NCBI GenBank assembly: GCA_963838775.1
Contig: CAWISP010000038.1
Span: 1-64,000, forward strand
From: Chersky-840 sp963838775
Lineage (GTDB): Bacteria; Actinomycetota; Acidimicrobiia; Acidimicrobiales; UBA8190
Direction: 5' to 3'
DNA length: 64,000 nt
The number at the start of each line of letters is the position of its first letter. Position 1 is the first letter of the stretch. Position numbers and translations under genes: made by a program. Positions 25,349-34,930 of the stretch are shown piece after piece. The notes beneath the pieces are model-generated. The model ran no database searches. It saw nothing but the letters and a program-made list of their open reading frames with translations, and had not been told where the DNA came from.

Positions 25349-27118
25349 GAGCTGGCAAAGGTGGTCGATGATCTGCGCGGCGGCCTGTTCCGGTGATGCG
25401 GTACAGGTGTCAATGACGAGGTTCGCCTCTGATGGGTCTTCGTACGGGTCCGACAGGCCGGTGAAGTCCGGCAGCAGCCCGTTACGCGCCTTGGCGTACA
25501 GACCCTTGCGATCGCGGTCCTCGCAGACCTCGAGCCGGGTGGCCACGTGCACCAGGACGAATCCCCCATGCTGTTGGACCATCTTCTGCACCTCGATTCG
25601 GGCCGCGTCATAGGGCGCGATCAGCGCGCAGATCACGATGCCGCCGTGCTTGGTGATCTCGGCGGCCACGAATCCAGCCCGGAGGACGTTGCGGTCCCGG
25701 TGCTCCCGGGAGAAGCCCATCTCCGAGGACAAATGCTGGCGGACCACGTCTCCGTCCAGCACCGTGACGTGACGGCCGCCGCGTTCGAGCAGCTCTGAAA
25801 GCAGCGCCGCGGCGATCGTGGACTTGCCCGCGCCCGACAGTCCCGTCAAGAAGACGGTAAAACCCTGTTCGGAGCGCGGCGGGTAGCTCCGGCGTAGTTC
25901 CGCGGCGACCTCTGGGGACGTGAACCAGGGGGGCAGCTCGCGGCCTTCGGCCAGCCGCTGTCTGACCTGCGTGCCCGAGATGTACCCCAGATGGGCACCC
26001 TGGGGAGCCTCGTCCTCAGGGACGTAGCGGTTGGTGTCGTGGACGTAGACCATCTGCCGGAACGGCACGACGCCGATGCCGAGCTCTGGGCTGTGGTCGA
26101 GAAGAAGATCCCGGGCGTGGTAGGAAACGTAGAACGGTCGACCGTTGGAGTCGAGCCCTGGACCGGCATGGTCTCTTCCCACGATGAAATGGGTGGCGCC
26201 GTAGTTCTTGCGGATGATGGCATGCCACAGCGCTTCGCGTGGGCCGCCCATACGCATCGCCAGCGGGAGTAGAGACAACATGGCGCCATGATCGGTGTAG
26301 CTCGGCAGGATTGCCTGGTAACAGCGGACCCGCGTGTAGCTGTCGATGTCGCCAGGCTTCGTCAATCCCACGACCGGATGGATCAACAGGTTGGCATTCA
26401 CCTCGGCGGCAGCCCGGAGTGTGAGCTCTTGATGAGCGCGATGCATCGGATTCCGGGTCTGGAAGGCGACCACGTTGTGCCAGTCACGCCGAGCGAACTC
26501 GGCCCGGACCTGTGCCGGGGTGAGCCGGAGCGTCCGGAAGTCGCGGTGCTCGGGCAACTGCAGCGCCTCGAGGACGCCGGTGACGTACCACGGGTGGGTG
26601 TGGTGAAGCAGGTATTCGACCCCATGGTGGGCGGTATCGGCGGTGCCGAACACCGCGGTGGCTTCCGCCCGGAGATCAGGTTGCCACGCCTCGGTGACAT
26701 GGAGCGCCGCCAGCATCATCCCCTCGGAATCCCGAAGGGCGAGCGTTCCGGCCGATTCGGCCAGGGCGACGACCTCTTCCGGTACGTCGAGGGTCACCGG
26801 GATCGGCCACAGGACACCGTCGGCGAGTCGCATGGAGTCGCACACCGACCGGTAGTCACTCCTGCCCATGAAACTCACCAGGGGCGAGAAGCCGCCGCAC
26901 GTGAGCAACTCGAGATCGCAGAGTTGACGTCGCGTCAGTTGCCAACTCGGCCATGTGGCCGAGAGCTCCTTGAGCTCGGTGGCGCGCCCCCCGTCCACGA
27001 TGAGGTCGACCAGGAGGCCGCCATGGGGATCGACCTCTGTGACGGTTCCCAGGGCGCTGTCGTCGAGGCCCTGTCCGGTTCCCGGGGAGCGGGATGCGAC
27101 AGCGGCGTCAGGCCTCAT
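25322..27118 (-). CDS. bifunctional ATP sulfurylase/APS kinase (PAPS synthase)
   Basis: A 598-aa fusion that converts sulfate and ATP to APS and then PAPS, the sulfate donor for sulfotransferases. The N-terminal ATP-sulfurylase domain (about 25-400) has QTRNPMHRAH (220-229) and GRDHAGP (314-320). The C-terminal APS kinase (about 415-595) has the P-loop GLSGAGKST (426-434), followed by LDGDVVRQHL and the FSREHRDRN segment. ATG at 27118 overlaps the end of the sulfotransferase gene by 11 bp. Its place as last gene of the polysaccharide operon, right behind a sulfotransferase, suggests PAPS supply for polymer sulfation rather than cysteine synthesis; no reductase genes are nearby. The 3' end carries a 17-bp tandem duplication. 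Confidence 0.94.
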   Translation of the reverse strand: MRPDAAVASRSPGTGQGLDDSALGTVTEVDPHGGLLVDLIVDGGRATELKELSATWPSWQLTRRQLCDLELLTCGGFSPLVSFMGRSDYRSVCDSMRLADGVLWPIPVTLDVPEEVVALAESAGTLALRDSEGMMLAALHVTEAWQPDLRAEATAVFGTADTAHHGVEYLLHHTHPWYVTGVLEALQLPEHRDFRTLRLTPAQVRAEFARRDWHNVVAFQTRNPMHRAHQELTLRAAAEVNANLLIHPVVGLTKPGDIDSYTRVRCYQAILPSYTDHGAMLSLLPLAMRMGGPREALWHAIIRKNYGATHFIVGRDHAGPGLDSNGRPFYVSYHARDLLLDHSPELGIGVVPFRQMVYVHDTNRYVPEDEAPQGAHLGYISGTQVRQRLAEGRELPPWFTSPEVAAELRRSYPPRSEQGFTVFLTGLSGAGKSTIAAALLSELLERGGRHVTVLDGDVVRQHLSSEMGFSREHRDRNVLRAGFVAAEITKHGGIVICALIAPYDAARIEVQKMVQQHGGFVLVHVATRLEVCEDRDRKGLYAKARNGLLPDFTGLSDPYEDPSEANLVIDTCTASPEQAAAQIIDHLCQLGYLKAADT

Positions 27119-27929
27119 GGTGGCCACCCCGGGACGAAAAGGTCCGGTACAGACGCTGCGCTTTCTCCCGCAGCCCGGCCAGGTCGGGCCGCAGCCACTG
27201 CTCCCCGAGCGCTTCCTTCGATCGGTCTCGGTCATTTGAGGGGACCCATGCCTCTTTCGTGTCGAGGTGCTCCGAGAGCCGAATGAGATCGGGGAGTTCG
27301 CGGCGCAACTGTTCTCGAGTGACCACCCCCGACTCGAAGCCCAGCAGCGTTTCCGACAGGGTTCCCCGGAGCTTGATGAGGTCCATGCACTCACGCCTGC
27401 TCGTCTCGGTATGGACGAAGCTGGCGAAGTCCGTGCCGAACCGTTCGTTGATCCTTCGGGTCACCGACCCGAAGTCTCTGGTGACGTCTTCGAACTCGCC
27501 GACGACAAAAGCATCCTGGTGGGGGAGCAGACACGCGTAGAACCGGCAGTAGGCGACGAGGGCGTCCCGCAAGGCCACATCAGGCTCCCGGACGAGCTGC
27601 GACAGCACGGCTCCCTGCGGGTCACGGATCAACAACAGAGCCGGAACGTTGTGCCGTGCCGCCTGGATCAGCTGAGCCGGGGCGTGGAGGTGGTGGGCGA
27701 GTCGAACGGGCTTGTCCTGAGACAGCTGAAATGCGTACACCGCGAACGTGGTAGCCGACCGCGTGTACCCATCGATGACGAGTTCGGTGTCCGAGCCGAT
27801 CACCTCGGGGCTGGGGCCCGGGTATTTGTGGCGGGCGAAGGACAGGTACACCATCGGGTGCTCCGAGACGTGGGTCCGTAGGCGGTGTCTCACTCTCCCC
27901 ACCGCGGAGACAGACGACTTTGTTGTCAC
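27108..27929 (-). CDS. PAPS-dependent sulfotransferase
   Basis: A 273-aa cytosolic sulfotransferase. The 5'-phosphosulfate-binding loop appears as DGYTRSATTF (53-62) at the end of the first strand, and the 3'-phosphate-binding segment as LLIRDPQGAVLSQL (about 99-112, Arg102 and Ser110). It should transfer sulfate from PAPS to a hydroxyl or amine, presumably on a sugar of the repeat unit or lipid-linked intermediate. It overlaps the upstream glycosyltransferase gene by 4 bp and the downstream PAPS synthase gene by 11 bp, a strong sign of coupled expression. Acceptor identity is inferred from context only. Confidence 0.85.
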   Translation of the reverse strand: MTTKSSVSAVGRVRHRLRTHVSEHPMVYLSFARHKYPGPSPEVIGSDTELVIDGYTRSATTFAVYAFQLSQDKPVRLAHHLHAPAQLIQAARHNVPALLLIRDPQGAVLSQLVREPDVALRDALVAYCRFYACLLPHQDAFVVGEFEDVTRDFGSVTRRINERFGTDFASFVHTETSRRECMDLIKLRGTLSETLLGFESGVVTREQLRRELPDLIRLSEHLDTKEAWVPSNDRDRSKEALGEQWLRPDLAGLREKAQRLYRTFSSRGGHHEA

Positions 27930-29239
27930 GAGCGAGCCTCCCCGGCGCCCAGGGCCGGCTCGGCGTTGGCTCGATGGATCTGGCCCTGTCCATCGGGTCC
28001 GTCCCCCTCGTCGACGCGGCCCGCTGCCAACAGGGTCCGGTACACCGACAGGTAGGCGCCTTCCTGTCGGTCCCAGGCCAGGCGTTCTTCGACACTGCGC
28101 CTGCCGGCTCGGCCCATGTGCGCGCGTCGCTTGGGGTCATCGAGCAGCCCGTCGATCAGTTCGGCGAACGCAACGACGTCGCCGGGAGGGGCGTAGGCGG
28201 CGGCGCCCCCGGCGAGCACCCTGGTCTCTTTGAGGTCGAAGCTCACGAATGGCAGCCCAAAGGCCATGTATTCCATCCCCTTGACCGGTGAGACGATCTC
28301 CTCGAGGTTGGGTTCCAGGCCGAGGTCGGCGGTCGTCAGGTACCGGAACGCATCGTCCTCTCGAGCCCATCCCGGAAACGACACCCAGGCTCTGAGGCTC
28401 AGGTCGTCGCAGAGCTGCTCCAAGTCCCCCCGCGTCTCGCCGTCACCGACGAAGGCGAAATGGCAGTCGGTGCGTCCGAGCACGTGCACGAGGTGATCGA
28501 CGGCTCGGATGGCCAGTTCCACCCGATCCTGCGGGCCCATCATGCCGAGCCAGCAGCACAGAAAGCGCCTTCCCCGTTTCAAGTCGATACTCGGCGGCCT
28601 CGGGCGCGTCCGGCCGAGGACCGGGCCGTTTCCCACCACCGTGACCGACCCTGGCGGCAGGCCGCCGCGCTCACAGGCGAGCTCTTCCAGGGAATGGTTC
28701 ACGGTGATCACGTGGTCGGCGGTGCGATAACTGACCCGCTCCAGCCAGCACAGGATGCGGTATGCGGTCCCGGTGCGACGCCCGTAGCGGACCTCGTAGA
28801 GGTCAGGTGAGAGGTCCCGCTGGTCGAGTACCAACGGCCGTCCCAGCAACTTGAACGGTGCCCCGATGGCGAAATAGATGTCCGGAGTGCCACTGATCTG
28901 AACGGCGTCAAACCGGTCGGTGACGAACACCTTGAGAGCCAGACAGGCGGCCATGGTCCAGGAGTATCCGTATTCGCGAAGAAAGCCGATCTTGCTCGTG
29001 GCGTCGGCGGGCGCCCGATACTGATGCACGCGGGCTCCGTACTCGCTATTTCCCGGGTCGCGGCGGCATATCACAGAGACCCGGTATCCGTGAGAGAGCA
29101 ATGTGGTGGTCTGTTTCTGAAGGCGGTGATCGCGGGCGAGCGCGACGTTCTCCACGATGAGCAGGATGTGCGGCTGACGACGGCGCCCCTTCGCCGGAGC
29201 CACCGCATCGTCAAGATGGTCCACGTGGGCCACGGTCAT
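27926..29239 (-). CDS. glycosyltransferase family 4 protein
   Basis: A 437-aa GT-B glycosyltransferase. The N-terminal Rossmann half starts ILLIVENVALARDHRLQKQ; the C-terminal half shows the donor-binding stretch VSPVKGMEYMAFGLPFVSFDLKET, the GT4 equivalent of the EGxP motif (Glu-x7-Glu region partly altered: SPVKGMEY). It should add a sugar to the lipid-linked repeat unit on the cytoplasmic membrane face. It is the only glycosyltransferase besides the initiating sugar transferase in this locus, implying either a very short repeat unit or further transferases elsewhere. It overlaps the sulfotransferase start by 4 bp. Confidence 0.88.
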   Translation of the reverse strand: MTVAHVDHLDDAVAPAKGRRRQPHILLIVENVALARDHRLQKQTTTLLSHGYRVSVICRRDPGNSEYGARVHQYRAPADATSKIGFLREYGYSWTMAACLALKVFVTDRFDAVQISGTPDIYFAIGAPFKLLGRPLVLDQRDLSPDLYEVRYGRRTGTAYRILCWLERVSYRTADHVITVNHSLEELACERGGLPPGSVTVVGNGPVLGRTRPRPPSIDLKRGRRFLCCWLGMMGPQDRVELAIRAVDHLVHVLGRTDCHFAFVGDGETRGDLEQLCDDLSLRAWVSFPGWAREDDAFRYLTTADLGLEPNLEEIVSPVKGMEYMAFGLPFVSFDLKETRVLAGGAAAYAPPGDVVAFAELIDGLLDDPKRRAHMGRAGRRSVEERLAWDRQEGAYLSVYRTLLAAGRVDEGDGPDGQGQIHRANAEPALGAGEARS

Positions 29240-29382
29240 GATCTCTCCCGCGACGCATCGTGCCTATCCATCCTGCCGACCCCGGTGCCTGGAGCAGTGC
29301 AGGCCGCCCGTGCACCGGGCGCCATCTGTGGCAATGTGATTGGGAACAGGGTTCGCTCCGTGGCTCGTGCTCAGGCCGCTTG

Positions 29383-30051
29383 TCAGCTCGCTGTGGCGTC
29401 GGCCGAGAGTCGCGATATCTGTCGGATCTCCTCGTTTTCGATCTCGAATTCGGTCAACGAGCCCAGTCCCACGGGTCGGCGCCAGCTTTCGTCCTCGATG
29501 CCGCTGAGCTTCACCATCACCAGCCGGATCATGACGGCGTGTGTCACCGCCACGACCGTCTCGCCCTCGTGGCGGGAGGCGATGAGCTGGAGTGCCGCCA
29601 TGATCCGCTCCTGAGCATCACTCAGTCGCTCACCGAGTGGACACGCGGCACGGCTCGGGGAGGTCCGGTAGAGGGCGTACGCCTCCGGGTCGTAGATGGC
29701 GGCATCCTCTTCGGACATGCCCTCCCATACGCCGTAGTCCACGTTGTTCAGCCCGTGCAGGAGGCGCAGATCCGGGACCCGTGCCTCGTCGGCGATGATC
29801 TGGGCGGTGGCGATCGTGCGGCGCAAGGGACTCATGTAGACAGCAGTCAGCCCAACCTTCGAAAGCCGGCGAGCCGCGTCCACCGCATCCTGGTACCCCT
29901 GGGCGTCGAGGGGGACGTCACGACGCCCTCGGTATCGGTTCTCGATGTTGAGCGTGGTCGTCCCGTGCCTGACCAGAAAGAGCCGGCACACCGTCGCGCT
30001 GGGCTGTTCGAGAGGCCCGACCGCGGCCATATCCAACTGGTTGGTCGTCAT
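29383..30051 (-). CDS. histidine phosphatase (phosphoglycerate-mutase-like) family protein
   Basis: A 222-aa enzyme with the phosphohistidine motif LVRHGTT, SPLRRTIATAQ and the second catalytic histidine in VTHAVMIRLV. The ATG at 30051 is preceded by GAGGAGGAA. It lies 10 nt after the co-polymerase gene and 143 nt before the glycosyltransferase, inside the polysaccharide operon. Its role there is not obvious: it could remove phosphate from a sugar phosphate, a nucleotide such as the PAP left by sulfotransfer, or a protein. Substrate assignment is inference only. Confidence 0.87.
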   Translation of the reverse strand: MTTNQLDMAAVGPLEQPSATVCRLFLVRHGTTTLNIENRYRGRRDVPLDAQGYQDAVDAARRLSKVGLTAVYMSPLRRTIATAQIIADEARVPDLRLLHGLNNVDYGVWEGMSEEDAAIYDPEAYALYRTSPSRAACPLGERLSDAQERIMAALQLIASRHEGETVVAVTHAVMIRLVMVKLSGIEDESWRRPVGLGSLTEFEIENEEIRQISRLSADATAS

Positions 30052-30061
30052 TGGTTCCTCC

Positions 30062-31600
30062 TCATCGTCGTGTGCTCGTGGTTGATGCCGTGGCGCCGGC
30101 CGGGGGGCCTTGCACCATGGGTTCGACATTGGTGTCCGGCCGGGGCGGCGTCGTGGGCGCTGGCTTGAATGGGACCCGTTTCCCGACGTTGTCGAGGACG
30201 CAGCCGATCACCTTGTTGCGCACGGGGTCGAGCTCTTGGAGCGCAGCCCGCACCTGAGCGCGCGTGGAGCGCCGGGCGTCCGCCACGAACAAGACCATGT
30301 CGGCGAGCTCGGCCAGGACGCTCACGTCGGAGCTATCGAGCATGGGGGAGCTGGCGAGGACTACGAAGTCGACGCTCCTGGAGAGCGCTGTGATCAGCTC
30401 GGGTAGGGCCGGAGACTGCAGGACGGCGCCGGGGTCATACGACAACGGGCCGGCGGGGACGATCTGGAGTCCGGAGACGGCGGTCGGCCGGAGCACCGAC
30501 GCGAGGCTGGCGTTGACGCTGACCACGCTGGTCAGGCCGGGCTCGTTCTCGACGCCGAAATGTCCCTGGGCATTGGCCGTTCGAAGATCGGCGCAGACGA
30601 GCACGACACGTTTCCCCGACTGAGCCAGGGCCACCGCCAGGTTGGCCGCTGTCGTGCCCTTCTCGTCGCCATCGGGGCTCACCACGAGCAGCGTCGTGAC
30701 GCCCCGCCGAGCGGCCGCCTGGACAACGCGGGTCCGCAGGTTGCGATAGGCATCCGCCACCGGCGAGTGCGGGCTGCTCAGCACGGCGAGTGGCCGGGTG
30801 CGATATCTCGTATGGCCGAAGGCCGGGATCACCGCCAAGACCTCCGCCCCGCTCTCGTTCTCGAGGTCTTGTCGGCCGCGGACGCGGTCATCCATCCAGT
30901 CACGCAGCAGGGCGGTCCCGAATCCCAGAGCGAGTCCCAGGATGACCGCCACGCCCACATCGATGGCGCGTTTCGGACCGGCCGGTGACGTGGGCAGCGG
31001 TGCGTCGGTGATGATCACGGCCTGCAACCCATCTCCCACCACGGTGACGCTCCGGTAGTTGACGTACGCCTCGGCCAGACCCTGAGCGAGCCGGCGCGCC
31101 ACCTGCGGGTTCTTGTCCGAGAATGAGATCGTGAGCAGGTTGGCATCGACGGGGACGCCGACCGACAGTCCGGAGCGCAGTTGACTCTGCGGCACGTGCA
31201 GCGAATCCGAAGCGAGGGCCAGCACCACTCCCGACGACGCCACCAGCTTCTCGGTCCCCATGTCGAGCGCTTGCTGAGTGCTACTGGCAGAGCTCGAGGG
31301 ATAGACAGCCACCTCTGCTTGTGAGCTGTACATCTTCGTCTGCTTCCCGGAGAAGAAGGCTGCAGCGGCGGTGACGACCAGCGTAATGACGACGATCTCC
31401 ACGAGGTGGGCGCGCAGAAACAGCCTGGGAGAACCCGACGATCGTCCGGGTTGCGCTTGAGCACCACCCGGGGCCACCGTCAGACCGCGCAACGCCGCGT
31501 AGCCCGAGCTGTCGGCGAAGAGAGGTGCCTGCCCGTTCTGAGGAGGCGGGCTCGGTGGCTTCACGGCGCCAGTACCTGGGCCGCTGTGATTTTCTGTCAC
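30062..31600 (-). CDS. Wzz/BY-kinase-like polysaccharide co-polymerase with degenerate ATPase site
   Basis: A 512-aa membrane protein controlling chain length in Wzy-type export. A Wzz domain lies between two transmembrane helices (about 65-84 and 211-235), followed by a CpsD/CapB-like cytoplasmic domain. The nucleotide site is altered: the P-loop reads PDGDEKGTT instead of GEGKSTT, Walker A' reads VCADLR (first Asp is Cys) and Walker B reads VLASSPM instead of IIDTPP. There is no C-terminal tyrosine cluster, only Ser/Thr/Pro/Arg. Kinase activity is therefore doubtful. GTG at 31600 overlaps the stop of the polymerase gene (GTGA) and follows GGAGG. Confidence 0.88.
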   Translation of the reverse strand: MTENHSGPGTGAVKPPSPPPQNGQAPLFADSSGYAALRGLTVAPGGAQAQPGRSSGSPRLFLRAHLVEIVVITLVVTAAAAFFSGKQTKMYSSQAEVAVYPSSSASSTQQALDMGTEKLVASSGVVLALASDSLHVPQSQLRSGLSVGVPVDANLLTISFSDKNPQVARRLAQGLAEAYVNYRSVTVVGDGLQAVIITDAPLPTSPAGPKRAIDVGVAVILGLALGFGTALLRDWMDDRVRGRQDLENESGAEVLAVIPAFGHTRYRTRPLAVLSSPHSPVADAYRNLRTRVVQAAARRGVTTLLVVSPDGDEKGTTAANLAVALAQSGKRVVLVCADLRTANAQGHFGVENEPGLTSVVSVNASLASVLRPTAVSGLQIVPAGPLSYDPGAVLQSPALPELITALSRSVDFVVLASSPMLDSSDVSVLAELADMVLFVADARRSTRAQVRAALQELDPVRNKVIGCVLDNVGKRVPFKPAPTTPPRPDTNVEPMVQGPPAGATASTTSTRR

Positions 31601-33129
31601 GATCGAACCTCCATCTGCATCGTTGAGCATGCGGGATCGTTGCTGTCGAGAGGACCGCCGGGGCGCGCCCGGCGGGGCGCGGCCAAGGCGATGAGGCCAA
31701 ACAGGGCGTCCGCTGAGCCGCGATAGGTGAGATGGGGGTCGAAAATCATCAAGACGGTGGTGACGATGACCGCCACAAACGTCGCTGTTCCGGCCACGCT
31801 GGCGGCGCCGGGGCTATTGCGTGCCGCGTCCCACCCTCTCTTGGCCGTGGCCTGCACGAAGAAGACAAAACTCGCCAGGAGCGGTATGCCGCCTCCCCAT
31901 AGGAGCCACGTATAGCCGCTCTCGATCCAGACATAACCCGTGGCCTGGGTGGCAACCGGAATGCGGGCCGCGGGGCGGACGCCGAAAACGAAGTTCCAGT
32001 CCGAGAACAGCTTGGGCCAGAAGTAGTTCTCCAGGTTCTGGAGTCGGCCGGTCCAGCTGACCGGCAGCCCCGTAGCCGACTGGAATCCGCTCAGCCGGCG
32101 CTCGATGACCGGCCGCAGGGCCAACGATGCCAGCAGCCCGGCCGGGATGAACATGGTGAGCAGTCTCGGAGAGCTCGTAACCGCCGCGATGCACACCGCC
32201 GCCACCACCAGGCCGATGGCGCTCGAGAACTCGCCGGCGGCGAGCGCCCCGAACACGAACAACGCGGCGGCAACCGCCAGCAGGCCCCGATGGCGCCGGT
32301 AGCGCACCCACAGCCCGCTCACGATGGCGAGGTTGTAGATCATGAGGTCGGCGGTGGCTGCGGGCAGCCCGAGGGTCGAACTTCCTCGGGCTTGAAAGGC
32401 GCCCTCGTACCCGGCCGGTGCGTAGTAGGTGGAAAGCACGTGCGAAACCCCGAACAGCCCGAGCGACTGCAAGACAGCGAGCACGGCGACGATGCATCCC
32501 ACCCCGACCGAGATCCACAGACACCGCCGTATCTCCTGATCGGTGTGGACGCTGAGCCGGATGAGGGTGTACAGGCCGAGGTACTTCCACAGGACGAGGG
32601 AGTACAACAGGTCGTCCTTGGATATCTGCTCCTGGCGGATCAGCATCCACAACAACGGCACCACGGAACTGCACACTGCCAAGAGCACGAGGGAAACCTC
32701 GACACGATCGAGGTGGACCCGGGGCAAGTGCCCGGTCCGCATCCTCACGAGGCCGCGTGCTGCGAGGGTGCCTCCCACAAACAGCGCCAACGCCTCGTTG
32801 GGCCGCAGTAGGGGAAGGGCCGATCCGCGATTGATCCCCACCGTCAGCGGGGTGAGCCCGATGACCAAATACGCCGCCAGCGCCGGGCGCCTCCAAACGC
32901 AGGCCCCGAGGATAAACGCCGCCAGGGCAGCCAGGACCTCTACGGAGTACAGGTCGATGACGGCTCCGACAACGGCCGCCAATAAGAGAATCGGCACGAT
33001 GAGCCAGAGGCTCGAAGGACGCCGGAACCGGCCACCCTTACCCTGGGGCGGCCATGACGGCGGCACCATCTCACTTCCCAGGTGGCCCGAGGCCCGTGCG
33101 AGCACGCCGGCACTACCCATTGGAGACAC
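31597..33129 (-). CDS. O-antigen ligase/polymerase (Wzy)-like membrane protein
   Basis: A 510-aa polytopic membrane protein with around ten to twelve hydrophobic segments (first at about 43-62) and a large extracytoplasmic loop near residues 355-410 (LSGFQSATGLPVSWTGRLQNLENY), the arrangement of Wzy/WaaL-type proteins. It should polymerise lipid-linked repeat units outside the membrane. It overlaps the end of the flippase gene by 17 bp and the co-polymerase start by 4 bp. Ligase and polymerase cannot be told apart by sequence, but the neighbouring co-polymerase favours polymerase. Confidence 0.82.
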   Translation of the reverse strand: MSPMGSAGVLARASGHLGSEMVPPSWPPQGKGGRFRRPSSLWLIVPILLLAAVVGAVIDLYSVEVLAALAAFILGACVWRRPALAAYLVIGLTPLTVGINRGSALPLLRPNEALALFVGGTLAARGLVRMRTGHLPRVHLDRVEVSLVLLAVCSSVVPLLWMLIRQEQISKDDLLYSLVLWKYLGLYTLIRLSVHTDQEIRRCLWISVGVGCIVAVLAVLQSLGLFGVSHVLSTYYAPAGYEGAFQARGSSTLGLPAATADLMIYNLAIVSGLWVRYRRHRGLLAVAAALFVFGALAAGEFSSAIGLVVAAVCIAAVTSSPRLLTMFIPAGLLASLALRPVIERRLSGFQSATGLPVSWTGRLQNLENYFWPKLFSDWNFVFGVRPAARIPVATQATGYVWIESGYTWLLWGGGIPLLASFVFFVQATAKRGWDAARNSPGAASVAGTATFVAVIVTTVLMIFDPHLTYRGSADALFGLIALAAPRRARPGGPLDSNDPACSTMQMEVRS

Positions 33130-34930
33130 CGCTGAGGGGGTGATCGACCGCGCTTTGTCCTGAGGTCGACGAGCCGTTGCGCAACGGATTTCTCGGCGTG
33201 GTCAGCCACAGTGCGCTCAAACGAGGATCTGCCGGGGGCGCGAGGACGGGGTCTGCAGCACGGGTTTTGGCGCGCAGATGACTCACACCGCCCGTGAGCC
33301 AGCCGAGCTCCGGAGTCCGCCACCAAGCCTGGAGGCCCAGGAAGACGGCGGCGCCGATCACCGCCGCGCTCACCATGGCCACACGCGGTCCTAACGGTGG
33401 GCGCATCCAATGCTCGATGGCGGTGGCGCTGAGCCAGGCCGGTCCCGCCATGATGGCGGATCCGGCCACGACCTTGATCAGCGATGGTGTCAGGCGCTGG
33501 GTGCCGGGGATCAGGCTCCGCCACACTCGAGCCGTCAGGTGGCACGCCGCGGTGACGACCGCCACGGACAAGGCCAATCCCAGCACGAGGAGTACCGTCG
33601 GTCCGTGCACGAGCAGCGCGGTGCTCACGAGGCCCAAGCACACGGCGGCCTGCAGCATCATGGAAATCAGTGGTGCTCGAGTGTCCTTCCTGGCATACGA
33701 CGCATACATGGCGATCATGAAGGCGGTCTGGCCGACAACCGCCACCGAGAGTGCCGCCAGCGAAAAGGCGACCATGGTGACCGCTCCGTGCGAGTCCAAC
33801 TTGCCGAATGAGATCGCTCGAGCAAACGGCATGGACAGCGCCAGGTACCCGACGGCCGCCGGGATGGTGACGAAGAACCCGAGGGCAAAGCCACGCACGA
33901 GGGTGTCACGGAAGCCCGCCGAGTCGCCGTCCATGTGCATGCGCGCCAGACGCGGGAGCAGGGACAGAGCCACCGGCGTCGCCCCGATGGCGATGGCGAG
34001 GTAGTAGAAGTTCAAGGCGATCTGGAAGGCGATGACTCCGCCCGGCAAACGGTTGGCAAGGACGAGAAGAGTGAGCACCTGCAGAGCCACGAGGCCCGCT
34101 TGGGCAAGCGACGGCAGAGCCCGCCGAATCACCACCCGAACCTCGGGATCGAGCCAGCCCGGCCGGGGCAACAGGGCGACGCCGCAGCGTCGCGCTCCCC
34201 ACCATTGCGTGGCGGCGTGCAGTGCGACGGCACCGGTCGAGCCGAGTCCGAGTATCAGCATTTCACCGGTGGGAATGTTGGTGAGGCTCGTGCCTGTGCC
34301 GTACAGCACGGCCACGGTCCCGAGGACGGCGATGGTACCCAAGTTCTCTATCGCAGGGGCCCCGGCCGCCAGCGCGAAGCGCCGGTGCGAGTTCATGACC
34401 GCGGTGGCGGTACCGACGACACCGTAAAAGAAGATCTGCGGTATGAACATGATGATCAGCAGGCGCCCGACCCGCACCTCGGCTGCGCCCAGCACATGGT
34501 GACCGCTGCCGAGAGCAGCGACTTTCAGGACGAGCGGCCCGAGAAGGATCGCCAGCGGTGCGGCCACCACCAGCACCATCAGCGTCATGCCCAGGAAACC
34601 GCCGGCCACACGCTGCGAAGCCCGTTTGTCGCCGGCGTCGATGTGGTGGACGAGGGCCGGAACCAGCAGCGACGAGAAGAGCGAGCCCGCCAGGAAACCG
34701 TAATAGACCAGGTTGGGTAGGGAGTTGGTGAACTGGTAGGTATTCCCGAAAATGGTCGGGCCCAAGACCGCTCCGATGACGGCGATCCTGATGACACCGG
34801 TGACGCGGCTGATGATGGTCCATCCCGCCACGGTGATCGAGTCACCGGCAGCCGCAACCGCCCCGGACTCAGCCCCGGGTGCGAGCGAATTCGCCGGGTC
34901 TTCGTCCCGGTCAAGTCGGCTACCAGTCAC
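33113..34930 (-). CDS. MurJ/MviN-family lipid flippase (Wzx role)
   Basis: A 605-aa MOP-superfamily membrane protein with about fourteen transmembrane helices. The N-terminal TVAGWTIISRVTGVIRIAVIGAVLG and GFLAGSLFSSLLVPALV match MurJ-type flippases. Within this operon it most likely flips the undecaprenyl-linked repeat unit, in the place of Wzx, rather than being the essential lipid II flippase. The C-terminal 80 residues are hydrophilic and unconserved. Its start overlaps the stop of the sugar-transferase gene by 4 bp. Confidence 0.87.
   Translation of the reverse strand: MTGSRLDRDEDPANSLAPGAESGAVAAAGDSITVAGWTIISRVTGVIRIAVIGAVLGPTIFGNTYQFTNSLPNLVYYGFLAGSLFSSLLVPALVHHIDAGDKRASQRVAGGFLGMTLMVLVVAAPLAILLGPLVLKVAALGSGHHVLGAAEVRVGRLLIIMFIPQIFFYGVVGTATAVMNSHRRFALAAGAPAIENLGTIAVLGTVAVLYGTGTSLTNIPTGEMLILGLGSTGAVALHAATQWWGARRCGVALLPRPGWLDPEVRVVIRRALPSLAQAGLVALQVLTLLVLANRLPGGVIAFQIALNFYYLAIAIGATPVALSLLPRLARMHMDGDSAGFRDTLVRGFALGFFVTIPAAVGYLALSMPFARAISFGKLDSHGAVTMVAFSLAALSVAVVGQTAFMIAMYASYARKDTRAPLISMMLQAAVCLGLVSTALLVHGPTVLLVLGLALSVAVVTAACHLTARVWRSLIPGTQRLTPSLIKVVAGSAIMAGPAWLSATAIEHWMRPPLGPRVAMVSAAVIGAAVFLGLQAWWRTPELGWLTGGVSHLRAKTRAADPVLAPPADPRLSALWLTTPRNPLRNGSSTSGQSAVDHPLSGVSNG

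Noticed and set aside
33113..34930. Essential lipid II flippase MurJ
   Set aside because: The fold matches MurJ, but position inside the Wzy-type operon favours a Wzx role; housekeeping function cannot be shown from this window.
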